DNA of 64,000 nucleotides from Grifola frondosa. Taxonomy: Eukaryota; Basidiomycota; Agaricomycetes; Polyporales; Grifolaceae. The notes below the pieces were generated by a model. It was given only the letters and a program-made list of their open reading frames with translations, was not told the DNA's origin and did no database searches. Shown here piece by piece: positions 25,629 to 37,800 of the stretch (positions are counted from its first letter, which is position 1; the number at the start of each line of letters is the position of its first letter). Both the position numbers and the translations under genes were made by a program. The stretch spans positions 1,488,001 through 1,552,000 of the forward strand of contig LUGG01000006.1 in NCBI GenBank assembly GCA_001683735.1. The letters run 5' to 3'.

Positions 25629-27172
25629 CTAATTCTCACCCCGTCCAAGCTTATCCAGTGCTCGCACGCCCTGCTCGAACCACTCTTCTCGGGACACCCA
25701 AAATTCCGGGCGGTTCTTCATGATATCCGCGAGCACTGCTCCTCCGAGGAACACCATGTGTTTTCGACGTGGAGGGTCTTCGATACGGATCTTAAATTTC
25801 TGATAATGAAAACAATGTATTAGTAGTGTATTTGATTAGTGGGAATGTACGCACGTTTAGTCGCGCCGGGTCTCCATTCAGCACCCGTGTCAAGTACAAC
25901 TGCTTCATCTCCTTCTCCAGACGACTCGGAAGACCGGGGTACATGCTTGATCCTCCGGAGAGTACGATGTGTTTGTAGAGCTCTGCGCGCACATCTACTG
26001 CTGCATTCTGAATAGTTTGGAAGAGCATTTCTGGCGTATTGTATAATGTAAGTGCACATGGGTGCCGAGTCTGGTTTAACTCGCACCTGCAACTCCTGGC
26101 TGTTCAACGTCTACCAAGTGTGGTTGGAACATACATTCAGGAGCTTCAAACCGTTCGGAACCGATTTTGATTGTCCGCCCGTCTGGAAGCTAGCAGGGCA
26201 GTATCAGATGTGGCTCAACAAGAATGGAAAGCAGCGCACCGTGTAACTTTCAACCAACACCGTCGTTTCCTCCGATAGTCTCGTATCCAAGTCCAAATCG
26301 TAGCTATTAAAAGAATAATTGGGCATGCTTCGCGCTGCACTCTCAAGCGTGCTCACCTGACGTAACATAGTTTCTCCTTGATCTCTCGCACCGTCTCGAA
26401 GTCTGCCGTCCGATTGAATGCATATCCACGCATGAGCAGCAGCTTAATGAGATAGCGCGTAACGTCTCGTCCAGCGATGTCCAGGCGCCCAGTCAGATGA
26501 GGAAGAGCAAAACCATCATATACCGGTACGATATGTGTTACGCCATCTCCCGAGTCGACAACCACGCCGGTAGTAAGACCTATATGAATGACAAATTGTA
26601 GGGACAGTGAAGGGTAACAGACGTAGCAGCGCACCTTGAGCGTACAGGGTCAGTACCGCCTGAATCGCCACATATACGCCACCAAATCCGTACTCTTCAA
26701 ACATTACCTGGCACATGCGTTGACGGTTTGCGGTCGGGTTCATCGGGGGTTCAGTGAGGAGGACCTTGCGTCCTTGTGTATCGACACGCAGTTTCTCGTC
26801 AAACGTGTAGTCCCACAACAGCTTCATGTCCTCCCAGTTTCGTATGATACCATGCTCCATCGGCTGAGTGACCTGGAGGTAATTACGGTTCTCTGCCGCC
26901 TCGTCACCGATCATGACATCCTTGATCACGGCGGACCCAACGCGTTCCTCCGCTCGGAGAATGGGCCGGCCAACAATAGAAGGAAACACTGGACTACAAC
27001 TGAGAGATGAGCATAACAATGATACACATCGACCATACCATATTCAGGGAAGTTCGAACCAGCATAGCCGACTTTGACGAACTGGAGAGCAGTGAGCGAT
27101 TAGGTGAGCTGGGGTGAGGATGTGACATACACCGGTGCCGTTATCGACGACCAAGGGTATAGATGGGTCCAT
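25629..27172 (-). CDS. arp2: Actin-related protein 2 (Arp2/3 complex)
   Basis: Arp2 is a nucleating subunit of the Arp2/3 complex in actin patches. Exon 1 (ATG 27172) reads [14 protein letters not shown]. Following exons give [178 protein letters not shown] and [15 protein letters not shown]. The nucleotide-binding phosphate loops ([13 protein letters not shown]) and the SGG element are intact. The YAGSNFPEY block and long NRNYLQ region distinguish Arp2 from actin. The stop is at 25631-25629. Introns are short, with canonical donors. Confidence 0.95.
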
Positions 27173-27444
27173 GATTATGAGATATGCAATGTAGAGCGGT
27201 CGTAGTCGTTGGTGGAGGAGCCTGGAGGAGATGGTAGCAAGCACCAGTGAGCGCAGTCACGGGGCGTTCTAATGGGCGCCTATACGCGTTATGTGATCGA
27301 CGTGCTCGATTCCGCTGGTCATTGTGAACGTCGACCAACTCCTCGAGCTCAACTCCGTTGCTGCTGCCGTATTAACCAGACCCTTGCAGTTGGCTCCTGC
27401 GGCGTAAACTCCTGAGTATCGTGCACGATTGGCATTGGTTCAAT
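27173..27444. promoter_or_regulatory. Bidirectional promoter region between arp2 and nto1
   Basis: The two divergent coding starts are separated by 272 bp, so both promoters must share this DNA. I see no convincing TATA box. Confidence 0.5.
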
Positions 27445-30400
27445 ATGGCGCGCGGAGTTGCTACACCCCCGCCAACTCCTTTACCCAAAGTGTCTTTTAT
27501 CAAAGTCCAAGACGATGTCACCGCACAGCCGCCTGGGGTACATGATCAGCAAGCAAGATCTTATGGATGTAAACAATTTTAACATGTATTGTGACTAGCT
27601 TGCTGAGACTGTGCAGATAACGATTTCTCTGACTTCACAAGACCGGAATATTATATCCGGTACATCGGTGAGCATTGGTTCTAATTTGCAGCATTGAACC
27701 ATATTCATGCCCTGACAGAACCATTGGAAAGTGAATTGGCCGTACAGGTCGAGTATGATATGGATGAACAGGGTGAGTCTTGTCAGTCCGTAGCTTGCCG
27801 TCAGCTCTTAGTACGATATTCACAGATCAGGAGTGGCTTGACGCCATCAACGCGGAGCGTAGGAAAGAGCATTTGGATAAAGTGTCTTATGAGACATTTG
27901 AGATTGTCATGGACCGCCTAGAGAAGGAATGGTTTGACTTGGTATGCCTTCAAGGTATCATGAACTCATTTTTCGCGTCGTTAATGCCATCATAGACAAA
28001 AAATATCCCCAAGCCTGATCTGGCGCTTCCTTCGGAGGATTCAACATGTGCGATTTGTGACGATTCAGAAGGGGAAAACACGAATGCCATCGTCTTCTGC
28101 GATGGATGCAACCTGGCTGTACATCAAGGTAGCTTATTGTTCACTTGATAGAGGTTACACGCTAACTAGAGACAGACTGCTATGGCGTGCCATATATACC
28201 CGAGGGACAATGGCTATGTCGAAAGTGTACAGTTTCTCCTGAGAATCCCGTAGTAAGCTGTCGGTACTTAAAGTATGACAGCACAATCCTGAATAATATA
28301 ATTTCAGTCATGCATCCTATGTCCCAACGAGGGCGGTGCCTTCAAACAAACTGTGCATGGTGACTGGGTTCACCTTTTGTGTGCCATCTGGGTGCCAGAG
28401 ACACGCGTTGCGAACGATGTCTTCATGGAGCCGATCACAGGTGTCGACAAAATCTCGAAGCAACGGTGGAAATTGGTAGGATGGCTTACTATCTCATTCT
28501 ATACTTGGCTGATAGCGCGCGATAGAAATGCTCTATTTGCGACGTCAGAGAAGGCGCGTGCATACAGTGCACAAAGACGTCTTGTTTCCTGGCTTTTCAT
28601 GCTACGTGTGCTCGGAAAGAGAAGCTCTTGATGCCGATGAAAGCAACCCAGGGATCGGAAGCACCCACACTAGCCTGTTATTGCGAGAAGCATCTGCCGG
28701 TAATGCATTATCTCTGTGACCTGATACTGTTGAACTACGTATCCTGACAATAACTTAGAAAGAACAGCAGGAGGCTCGTGCTGCTGCCTTTTCTGCTGAG
28801 CATGTCGACGGATATGCAAGTGACGGTGCTCACGTAGATTCTAAGACCTCAAAAAGTGCGCGCGCATACGCAAAGACCTACAAGCCAGGGCCGCCACTTG
28901 TTCCGCATATCATCGTAGAGCGCATCATGCAGTACATCGGAAGGATCTCTATTCGACAGAAGCGGGATTTTGTGCTTATGGTATGTAAATACTGGAGTTT
29001 GAAGCGCGAAGCGCGACGAGGTGCTTCGCTACTGAAGAGGCTGCACTTGGAGCCATGGACCGCTTCTTCTGGAGGTAAACAGCAGACGGACGAAGAGAAG
29101 TTGATGAAGCTCGAGGCGAGCTTTGATATTTCCTTTATGCGTGTCTTTGGCTGATTGTTGTGCAGTATATGAAACGCTTGCGGCAAGATCTGGAGAGTGT
29201 TCGCCTCCTGACGGATCTCACCCGGAAGCGCGAAGCTGCAAAACGCGAACAAATCGATGCAATGCAAGGCGTGTTCTCTACCTTACTCTTCCGACATCAT
29301 CAACCGCTCAGGATGGCATTTGAGAAGATTGTCAGGTATGCAGCGTTTGGCTACAACAATCGTGGCCATTAACTGTTCTGTTTAGTCATGATCGCAACGA
29401 ATACTTCAAAAATCCTGTGTCAAAAGTCGAAGTACCAGACTACTTTGACATTATCAAGCACCCCATGTGTTGGAACACGATCGACCGTAAGCTCGATAAA
29501 CATGAGTACTTCGATCTTCAGGAGTTCAGAGTACGAGCTCATTTCTCATCCTCCTCCATACGCTAAGTCTACTATTTTTTTACAGGATGACATGAATCTC
29601 GTCATCAATAATGCTATTACATACAATAAACCGGGAACGCCTTTTTATAAGGCAGCACAGCGTGTAAAAACAGCGGCTGAGCCGATATTGGCTGAACTCG
29701 ACAGATACGTAGAGCGACACAGTCTGCTAAACGTATCTGGAGAAGTGCCCGAGACACCTGAAACTCGGCCACCTATCGGCGACTTAGAACCTCCTCTCCA
29801 TCTTTTGGATTTCCTCGTCTCAGAAGACTCCATCAAAAACGATATAGATCTTATCCTTAGCGCCGATCCTGTATCTTCTCTCTTCAGCTATGAATTCCCC
29901 AAGCTCAAACCCCCCCCCTCCCCCACCGCCCAAGCCAAAGCGCGACCGAAGAGCAGATCTAGAAAGGAAGCGGCTCGAGCGCCTGGGACAGCTAGACTCC
30001 TCGCCTGGATTCCGCGCACCCAGGACACGGAGGGCTGTGGCAGCTGCCGCCGCCTTCGAGGCAGAAGTCACGGGCAAGGCGGAGAGCCCAGAGGCTGTGC
30101 CCACGGACGAAACAGTTGTCATGGAAGAAGAATTGCCGGTATCACCATCGCAAAGTCGGAAGCACAAACGCGCGCCTGCTCCTCCGCCTCCTGAACTTCC
30201 TTTGACAGTCGAGGATGTGGACAACCAGCAATCATTCATGCGGTTTGACCAAGGGTGGGTCTTACCGGAAGGCCAGCGACGCGGCGGCAGGGCACCCGTG
30301 GAGCGCCAGACCCTTCCACCGCCCAAAAAGAAAGTTAAGAAAGGTCAGCATGCGAGATTCCTTGTAAGAACCCATGTTGAAGTGACTGATGCTCCACAGA

Positions 30401-32279
30401 TCGTGGGAAATCGCAGCTCTCATCGTTCAGTACCTCGGCCGCGGAGAACACGACGCTGCGTGCCTCGCCACCACTGGCGTCTTCGGCCAGCGCTCCATCT
30501 GCGTTTTGGACTGGAGAGCGTCCTCCTGTATTCTCTGTGGGCGAAGGTCCTTCAGAGCTTTCCGGCGGTGAGACTCAATCTACAAGATCAATTGTTGACG
30601 GTCCTCCTGCATTTGCAGCTGTCGAGATGGCTACTGCATCACCGGGCGGTGAAGCTCCCGTGCCTTCAGCTGCAGAAGTTACTGCACACGTTCCTTCTGT
30701 ACCTTCGGCCGTAGAGGCGTCTCCACTTCTATCACCTATCGAGACCGCCTCTGCGCCTGAAACTCATCCGATATCATCTGATAACGAACCTCCTGCACCT
30801 CAAGAAACCGAAGAGGTAGCCATGGATGTCGATGAACCGGTGGCGGAGACCGAACCGCAAGATGTCGAACAAGAAATCGTGGAGGAGACACTGGCTAGCA
30901 AACAGCCTGTTGGGCCCATTATCATCGAGGAGCTCGATACGCCTGCAACTCGGCGTGAAAAGAACATGCGCCGCAAGGCTGAGAAGCTTGCCTCGCAGGC
31001 GGCTGCAGAAGCGGTAGAAACAGTGATAGCGCAAAGAGCTCAGGCAGATGTATCCCACTCACCGGCGTCAGCGGCCACGCAGGCCACATCATTAGAACCA
31101 GTTCCAGAGCCTGCTCCTGCGGAAACCGAACCTGAGCCAGCCAAGCCAGAAGCTAGTAAATTGCCTCCTGGCCGTATTATCATCATCGAGGAGCTCGATA
31201 CGCCTGCGACACGTCGCGAAAAGAATATGCGACGCAAGGCTGAAAGGCTGGCTGCTGCTGCTGCCGCTGCTGCGGTAGAAGGGTCCCAGCTGCATCCACC
31301 TCCAGTTGCAGGCCCATCGCACATTCCCGACGTGGACGAAAACGTGCACGGCCATGACCATTCAGACGCAGAGTCAGAGTTGACCGCGCTCACATACTCG
31401 GAGGCAGCGGATGACTTCCACTGGCTCGTCCCGGAGACGAAGCCTGAACCGGCCTCTCAGTCGCCGCGCAAACCCATATCGGTGTCTGCTCCAGCGGAAC
31501 TTGGTGCGTTCGTCTTGCGGCCGGGTGAGATCCTCGAAGGCGGGACACTTGGTAAGCGGGCTATTGATTTTGTTCTTTGACTACTAATGCGATTCCCGCC
31601 TATAGTGTGGGCGAAAGCAGGTGGGTAGTTTCATGGCAGTCTCCAAAGGACCATTTAATTGGATTCATTTTCTATACTAGACACGTTCCCATGGTGGCCT
31701 GCGGTTATCTATGAACCTGACGATACAAGAATCCCGCCCACTGTTCTAGAGCACCCCAAGGCAGACGACCCCGCATGCCATCTGGTGCAATTCTTTGATC
31801 ACAATAGGTCTTGGTGAGTATTGATTTGTGATAGTTGAACTACGCTCATTCTGTGTCTAGGGCTTGGCTGGAGTTGAATCGATTAAAGCAGTTGGGCGAA
31901 GACGACAGTAAATCTCCTTTCTCCATTCTATTTAATGTTTGCTGAGAATATACCATTCGAATAGCCCTGGATCAAACAATGCTCGCGCCTCATAGTAAGT
32001 TGCAGCGATGGAAGTCCTCTAGCTCTCGGCATGATTGCAGAAAGGCATACAGGTGCGATTATCAGCCCATCTCAATGGCACACTATGGTTGAACCTTGTG
32101 CACTTCTTTCCAGAGAAGCAATGGCCGAGAAGGAAACAGATGGGGACGAAAATGACGAAGGACGTAGAAACAGCACCGTCACAGAGCCGACAGAATCGGA
32201 TCCCGTTCAAGAGGATCCATCATCCGCCGTGTTAGCTGCTTTGGGTGCAGATAGTCCTATGACAGAGGTCGACCTATAA
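27445..32279 (+). CDS. nto1: BRPF-like NuA3 histone acetyltransferase subunit Nto1 (EPL, PHD-Zn-PHD, bromodomain, PWWP)
   Basis: Nto1/BRPF scaffolds a MYST acetyltransferase complex and reads histone H3. ATG 27445 starts [18 protein letters not shown]. Domains in order: an EPL part ([31 protein letters not shown]); PHD1 at about 28,045-28,250 ([27 protein letters not shown]); a C2HC knuckle plus second PHD at 28,310-28,690 ([30 protein letters not shown]); a bromodomain at 29,250-29,690 ([31 protein letters not shown]); and a PWWP domain at about 31,600-31,900 ([31 protein letters not shown]). Before the PWWP a 25-residue unit is repeated. The frame slips once at a run of nine C (about 29,911-29,919), probably a length-miscalled homopolymer. 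The joins of the last two exons are not fully settled. Confidence 0.88.
30918..31253 (+). repeat. Duplicated 25-residue coding unit inside nto1
   Basis: The segments 30918-30992 and 31176-31253 both encode [19 protein letters not shown] followed by K/R-LA and an alanine-rich run. They differ at many third positions, so this is a conserved, not a recent, internal duplication. It lies in the disordered linker before the PWWP domain. The basic MRRKAE core could be a short binding helix (inference). Confidence 0.8.
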
Positions 32280-32597
32280 CGTATGGCCCGTCTCGTAATT
32301 CATGAATTGTTGTATGTGTCACCTTGGTCGCATTATCATGTCTCAATTATTTGTAAGTTCCGAGTGTTGCGAAACCCTTCAGAATGAATCCTCGATTTCA
32401 ATCTTACCCGGCCTGACAGCCACGATATTGAAGAATTGATCATTTCAGCACTTCCCTTAGCGCGATTCCAGCAAATAACTATGATACACTGCGGATATCA
32501 AAAAGCAACGAGTACACGACGCAGAATAACGATAACACGGCATCAAATGGGCCAAAATTGAAAGCAGGAGGATCAGGAAACAATGGAGGAAGATGAG
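32280..32597. other. Intergenic between convergent nto1 and cdm1
   Basis: 318 bp of common 3' flank; no feature seen. Confidence 0.6.
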
Positions 32598-33480
32598 CTA
32601 AACTTCGCCGTAGAACACACACTGGGAGAATTCATCGTCTTCGCTGCCTTCCTTCGTAAGGAGAATCTCCTTCACCTGAACAAGACAGAGGGATGGGGAT
32701 GTTGGAATAGGCGCATACAGTAACTCCTGACTGAGGCTTACCTCCGGCGGCGGGTTCAGGCCAAGGGCATCTGCTCTCTCCCATCGCTCCAAACGAGTGA
32801 CCCCGATGCAAGGGCCATACTCGTAGGACCTAATGGCAAAAATGGTAAGCAATTTGCGACAATACCAAAACACATTGTGACGTACAAGTCGAAAACGCGC
32901 AAGATATGGTGTACCATGGTCTGACCTTCGGCATGCACTACAAGATGAATAAACAGCATCAGCCCGGTTTCCTGACCTCCTGTTGAAGTAAATGCTTACC
33001 AGGTTCCAAGTTCCCCATCTTCTCTCGTGCGATTCCATAAAGTTTCCTCCACCTCTTATCTCCTGTATTCAACGCCTCCTTCGCCCTTTCCTTCCCCTTC
33101 TTAATCCCCGCCTCTCCCTTCCCCTCGGCATTCTCTAGGCCGTCTCGCGAGGCGAACACGCCTTTACCTGCGCCCGTCCTCAGACGTCGCCTCTTAGGGG
33201 CTGGCAGGTTGTGGTCCGAATCGGGGCCCGCCCTCCTGGTGCCCACCACAATGAACTCAGACTCCTCCGAACTGCTGTCGCTGCTGCTATCTGCAGCGCT
33301 GGTGACATTACCGCTCTCTGACTTGGCGGCAGAAGCGGAGGATCGGGATAGCTGTCTTTGTGAGCTCTTGCCATTCGAGCTAACACCACCTGTGGTGGCT
33401 GCACGTTTGGAAGATGCAAAGGAGAGTTTGCCTTGTTTGAGGCTGCTCGATGAGCGATGCGACGACTTCCTTGAAGACAT
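32598..33480 (-). CDS. cdm1: DNA polymerase delta subunit 4 (Cdm1/POLD4)
   Basis: This small, non-core subunit stabilises replicative polymerase delta. Four exons, 33480-33000, 32937-32886, 32829-32742 and 32675-32598, give 232 residues. The N-terminal KQGKLSF looks like the PCNA-linked N-terminal motif of this family, though it is a poor match to a strict PIP box. A Ser-rich acidic linker (SSDSSSEESEF) and a basic KRRRLRTG patch follow. The conserved C-terminal domain reads VHHILRVFDLSYEYGPCIG, VTRLERWERADALGLNPPPE, then VKEILLTKEG. In the family the GPCxGxxRLxRWxRAxxLGLxPP run is diagnostic. It is longer than human POLD4 because of the disordered linker. The frame is intact. Confidence 0.9.
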
Positions 33481-33585
33481 AGATGAAGGGATTTAAGGAA
33501 AGGTGGTTTAACTGAGTTCGACGTTATATAGAATATTAATATATCATTTCTTATATTTAATTATTTAAGTAAAAGGTGTGGTTGT

Positions 33586-33669
33586 GGCTGACTAGCTCAG
33601 TTGGTTAGAGCGTGGTGCTAATACTTGTGCGTTACGCCAAGGTCGTCGGTTCGATCCCGGCGTTGGCCA
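33586..33669 (+). tRNA. tRNA-Ile(AAU) with a 10-nt intron
   Basis: The acceptor stem GGCTGAC pairs with GTTGGCC, and the discriminator is A. The D arm has TAGCTCAGTTGG (A box) and the T arm GGTTCGATCCC (B box). The anticodon stem TGGTG/CGCCA closes loop CTAATAA, anticodon AAT, once the 10-nt insert CTTGTGCGTT between positions 37 and 38 is removed. That is the canonical place of nuclear tRNA introns. Confidence 0.95.
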
Positions 33670-33692
33670 TGTGGATATGTGTCCCTGTTATG

Positions 33693-33697
33693 TTTTT
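33693..33697 (+). terminator. Pol III terminator of the tRNA gene
   Basis: The first run of five T after the tRNA, 24 bp downstream of its 3' end. Confidence 0.7.
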
Positions 33698-34800
33698 GTA
33701 ATAGCGTCCAACCTAAAAAGAGTAAGTCAAACTTTCGGCCAGGTGTATCTACTGACATATTCCTATGACACCGTGATCATTAACCTCGCCCGGGCGCTCA
33801 CTGACTTTCCCACCTCAGATTGGACGACAACCGGGACGGGATGTCCAGCGCGGACGGCACGCCGCTCATGGGCAACTGACCCGCCGCGGTTCTGTGTTTG
33901 CGCGGGACTTCGGGGATACACACATAGTGCCCACATTTCCTCTCGCATCTGTTTCCCGCTGTGCTATGTGTCGCATTCAATATATTGTACATGATTTAGT
34001 AGATTCAAATAAATGCATGGTCGAGGATATTCGCAGCGCAGCTAAGTCTGAGCAGATGTGTATTAGAAATGAAGCTAGCTGCCTGCTTACAGGTCAAATA
34101 TGTGTGACAATATCAGCTGGGCACCTACTTGAACCGAAAACTGGCCTTCTATTTCACGTTAAAGATATTCGAGTATATGCACTTGTTAACACTTGTACTA
34201 ATGTACTCCATAATCAAATAAGTCATATATTGATACTCCGAATAAACTAAGTACTCTGAGTTACTTTAATCTACTAACACTTCGCACATGGGGCTCTTGA
34301 ACGCAGTGAGCGAATTACAGTGATGCAGTGGTTACAGTGGCAACATCTAGTCGCGTGACTGTGACGACACGCGCTTACCTCCCTTACTGCCAACTGCCAA
34401 CCTCAGACTCCATCACTGCAGGCTACTAGCCCGGACAGTCGAGCTTCATTTCGGTTTGAAGTAGGAATCAGTATTATTTTGAATTCATCGACAACAAGCT
34501 CGCCGACGAGTAGTGCCCGCAAGACCCCGAATACCACAAGGCAGCTCAAGCGTTGGATGGGCGTTCGCATGTATCCTTAGGGAAAGATGTGAGTTGTTAT
34601 ATGTTAGTCCTTAAGCACTCGATTGAGCACATTTCAGCATTCACGCACACCAGACGTTCAGATTTATCTTTCACTCGAAGTGACACTTTCGCCCTTTTCC
34701 GGCATTCACGTGCCCAGCACGAATGTACCACGACTTGCGGCGCCAATCGAGTCTTGCCTCCTGCATAATCTCGCAAGACTGAGCCGCTTGAAACTAAGAA
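33698..34800. other. Intergenic, about 1.1 kb, no recognisable gene
   Basis: AT-richer flank between the tRNA and the START-domain gene. Short open frames on both strands carry no family motif. A segment near 34,485-34,590 has a coding look (TTSSPTSSARKTPNTTRQL) but no frame continues it. Confidence 0.45.
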
Positions 34801-37800
34801 ATGTTGGATGGAACACGGTATGTTTTCCGTACTGCTCACAAAGATGATTTATTTCATTATTGTGTGTTCAGACTGCGGCAATCTTGGTACGGCGCACTCG
34901 ATGACGCACAAACGCACTTCCGACATCTCCTCACTTCCCCTTCATCCTCCGAATGGAGACGCATTCCTGTGTCCGGCGATGGCTCTTCTTCCAGTGTTAA
35001 GGGAAAGGCACGCGCTTCCTCTGTGCCCGAATTGACGGACGTCATCATTCACCGCCGAGCGAACAAGTCCGGCGAGAACGTGTATAGAGCCGTCCTAGAT
35101 GTGCCATCAACCGATGCACCCATATCATTGGAGTCTTGGAAGTCGATATTGGCAACACCAGAACTTAGGAGGGAATGGGACCCAGCGGTTGAAGCGGCGC
35201 AGATCTTGGAAATGATTGATCCAGCGACAAGGGTCTCGAAAGTGAACTTTCGACTCGGATGGCCTGCCAAGTGAGTAGTATACTCATTCGCGCTTCTGTT
35301 ATTGAATTTGGCGCAGTCCACGTGATGCTGTAATGATCTGCGCACGATCCATGACGCGACTACTCTAATCGACATCTCGACGTCCCTGCCTCGCTCTTCA
35401 GACGAGCCTGCGTACCTGAGGCCTTCCCCGCCTTATGTGCGGTCAGACGTTACTTGTAAGTTTTGTCGTACAACACAATGAGATAACGCTGAGGTGTTTC
35501 CAGTGTTCGCCTGGTGTATTCAACTTGTGCAACCTCAGTCTGGCGACCAGTCGCAGAAATCGGCTATTGGCAAGCTGCGAATCACTTGCTTTTGGCAGCA
35601 CAATTTGCGAGCAGTTTTCAACTTTGGCTCGAATTCTAGCCTTGCCCAGCAGCTGAGCGCGATGACAGTTGGGTTGTTCAAGATTGTACAGAAACGCGGG
35701 TCGCGCGTGCCGCTGTTGACTGGATATGGAAACGGTGTCTCCATTGAGCGCATCCATTTCAACATCGAAAGGGAAGCTCTCACTCTAGATTATTCCATTG
35801 TGCCCGAGGACGAAGATCAAACTCCTCGGTCTGCAGAGCAAGGCTTGGACGAGCTTCAAGTAATTCGAGAAAGTCGACGGTTAACAAGATCAGTAGAGTT
35901 CGTTATACCTTCGTCGGAAGGCTGGGATGTGCAATTGGTGACGAAGGCCTCATCGGAGCAGGTTTCTCAACTTCCGTGGACGGCACATGCGACGCGCAGC
36001 TCACCACCCTCTGAACCGTCTTCCGGCGATGTCAAGTTTGTGCTTGGAATAAAACACGCATCTCCGCTGGACGATCACTCCGTTCTTAAAGTGCGGGTTG
36101 TCATTGAACTCTCTGGTCCGTCCAGTGGACTTCGGTTGAACGGCATACCACAGCCAATAGAAGAGCTTGAAGACCGCAGTCCATCTTCGTATTTTGTTTC
36201 GCAGCAGATGCTACAGGATGCGTCGAGTACAACAGACCTCAGTTTTCATACGCAGTCTTCCGTGCCAACAGTTGCCACAAGTGGTTCGAGATCGTCTATT
36301 GTTCCTGATAGACCACAAATCGTGCGTACTCTCACGCAACGTTCTGCTGCGGCGGAAAAGTCGATCTTGTCGAGAGTCAAGCGCAATTATATCTATTTCT
36401 CATCCCTCCTACAAGAACCCGAGGCGAAGTGGAAGCGCAGTAAGTTCTGTGTGATCGTCAGATGAGTTCGTGTCTTCACCGACTTAATATACAGCTGTTG
36501 AGGCTCGGGGAGTATCTGTATCACAGTTGGACTCAATCGATCCAACGCTTGTCGTATATCGTGCCGAAGCAACATTCGTAGGCATCGGTCTCTGGGACTT
36601 GTATGCTGCAATTGTAACGCCAGGTGCGAGAGCGTATTGGGATAAGTTGTACGACGATGCGGTTCTGTTAGAGGACGTGAACGAGCTGACAGAGCTGTGG
36701 CATCATAAGACCAAGCCTGCATGGCCCGTCAAGTGCGTACAAAATCCGTCATTCTTAACTATATGCTGATCGCCTTCACTGTACTAGTGGGAGAGATGCT
36801 GTGGTGCTGAAGACGGTATACAAGTCGCCCACCACTATCCACGCTTTCTCATTCTCAGCAGACGACCCAGTCCTTTTCCCAAGCATTCCCCCCGTCGATC
36901 CGAACTTCATCCGGGCTCAAGTCGATTTGCAGGGTTGGGCGATCGAAGCTCTGTCCCCTACCACTACCCTTGTCACATTGTTAGAGCAGTCCGATCCTAA
37001 AGGGTGGTCGAATAAGGCATCCATTCTCAGCAAATGATAACGGCACTTGCAGGTGTTGGCGAATTCGCAATTAATGCGGAGGACCCCCCATAGCGACCCG
37101 GTTGGAGGGGGCAAAAGCCAACCAGCTGCGATACGACCACGAACGTGGCAACTTCCGCATCGAGTACGAGGGGTGCGCAAGCCGACGGACGACGAACGAC
37201 AAGGATGTTGAAGGCGAACTGTCGTCTCCAGCATTGCCTGTCATCGAATGCGAGTTGAGATGTGATCTTGATACGTGGGCATCTTCATTGGACATCGTGG
37301 TCGACCCGCCGCCTCAATCGATATCATGTCTTCGGCGACATCGGCTGTCTGCAGGGGGCGGAGGACTGTGGCTCACAATCACTCATGACGCTGTATTTTC
37401 TGCAGATGAACGTCTGCAGGCGATTGTGAGGAGGGGTCCGATGGGGACCGAAGGAGAAAGGACTGGTAATGGTTAATGGTGCCAGAGTTGAAGTAGATGT
37501 GGAGGAGATGCCTGACGCGAGATGAAGAATCTTTCGAAGAAGAAACGTGTCAAGCCTGCTCGGGTGCCTCTGGATCAACCGCCTGTCCTCGGCGTCATCC
37601 GCAAGAGAAGGGCAGAGTGGGATGCAGACGCAAATACAGAGGTTGCAGAAAATGGCAACAGTAAGGAGGCAACGCGTTCACCGTCTCCTACCACCGGCAT
37701 TGTGACATCTTCCCCTACCTTCGCGACATCATTCACTAAATTCTTCACGTATCGGTGGAGCAGGCCACTACCACTACGCAGCAGGCCGTAGCAGCAATCT

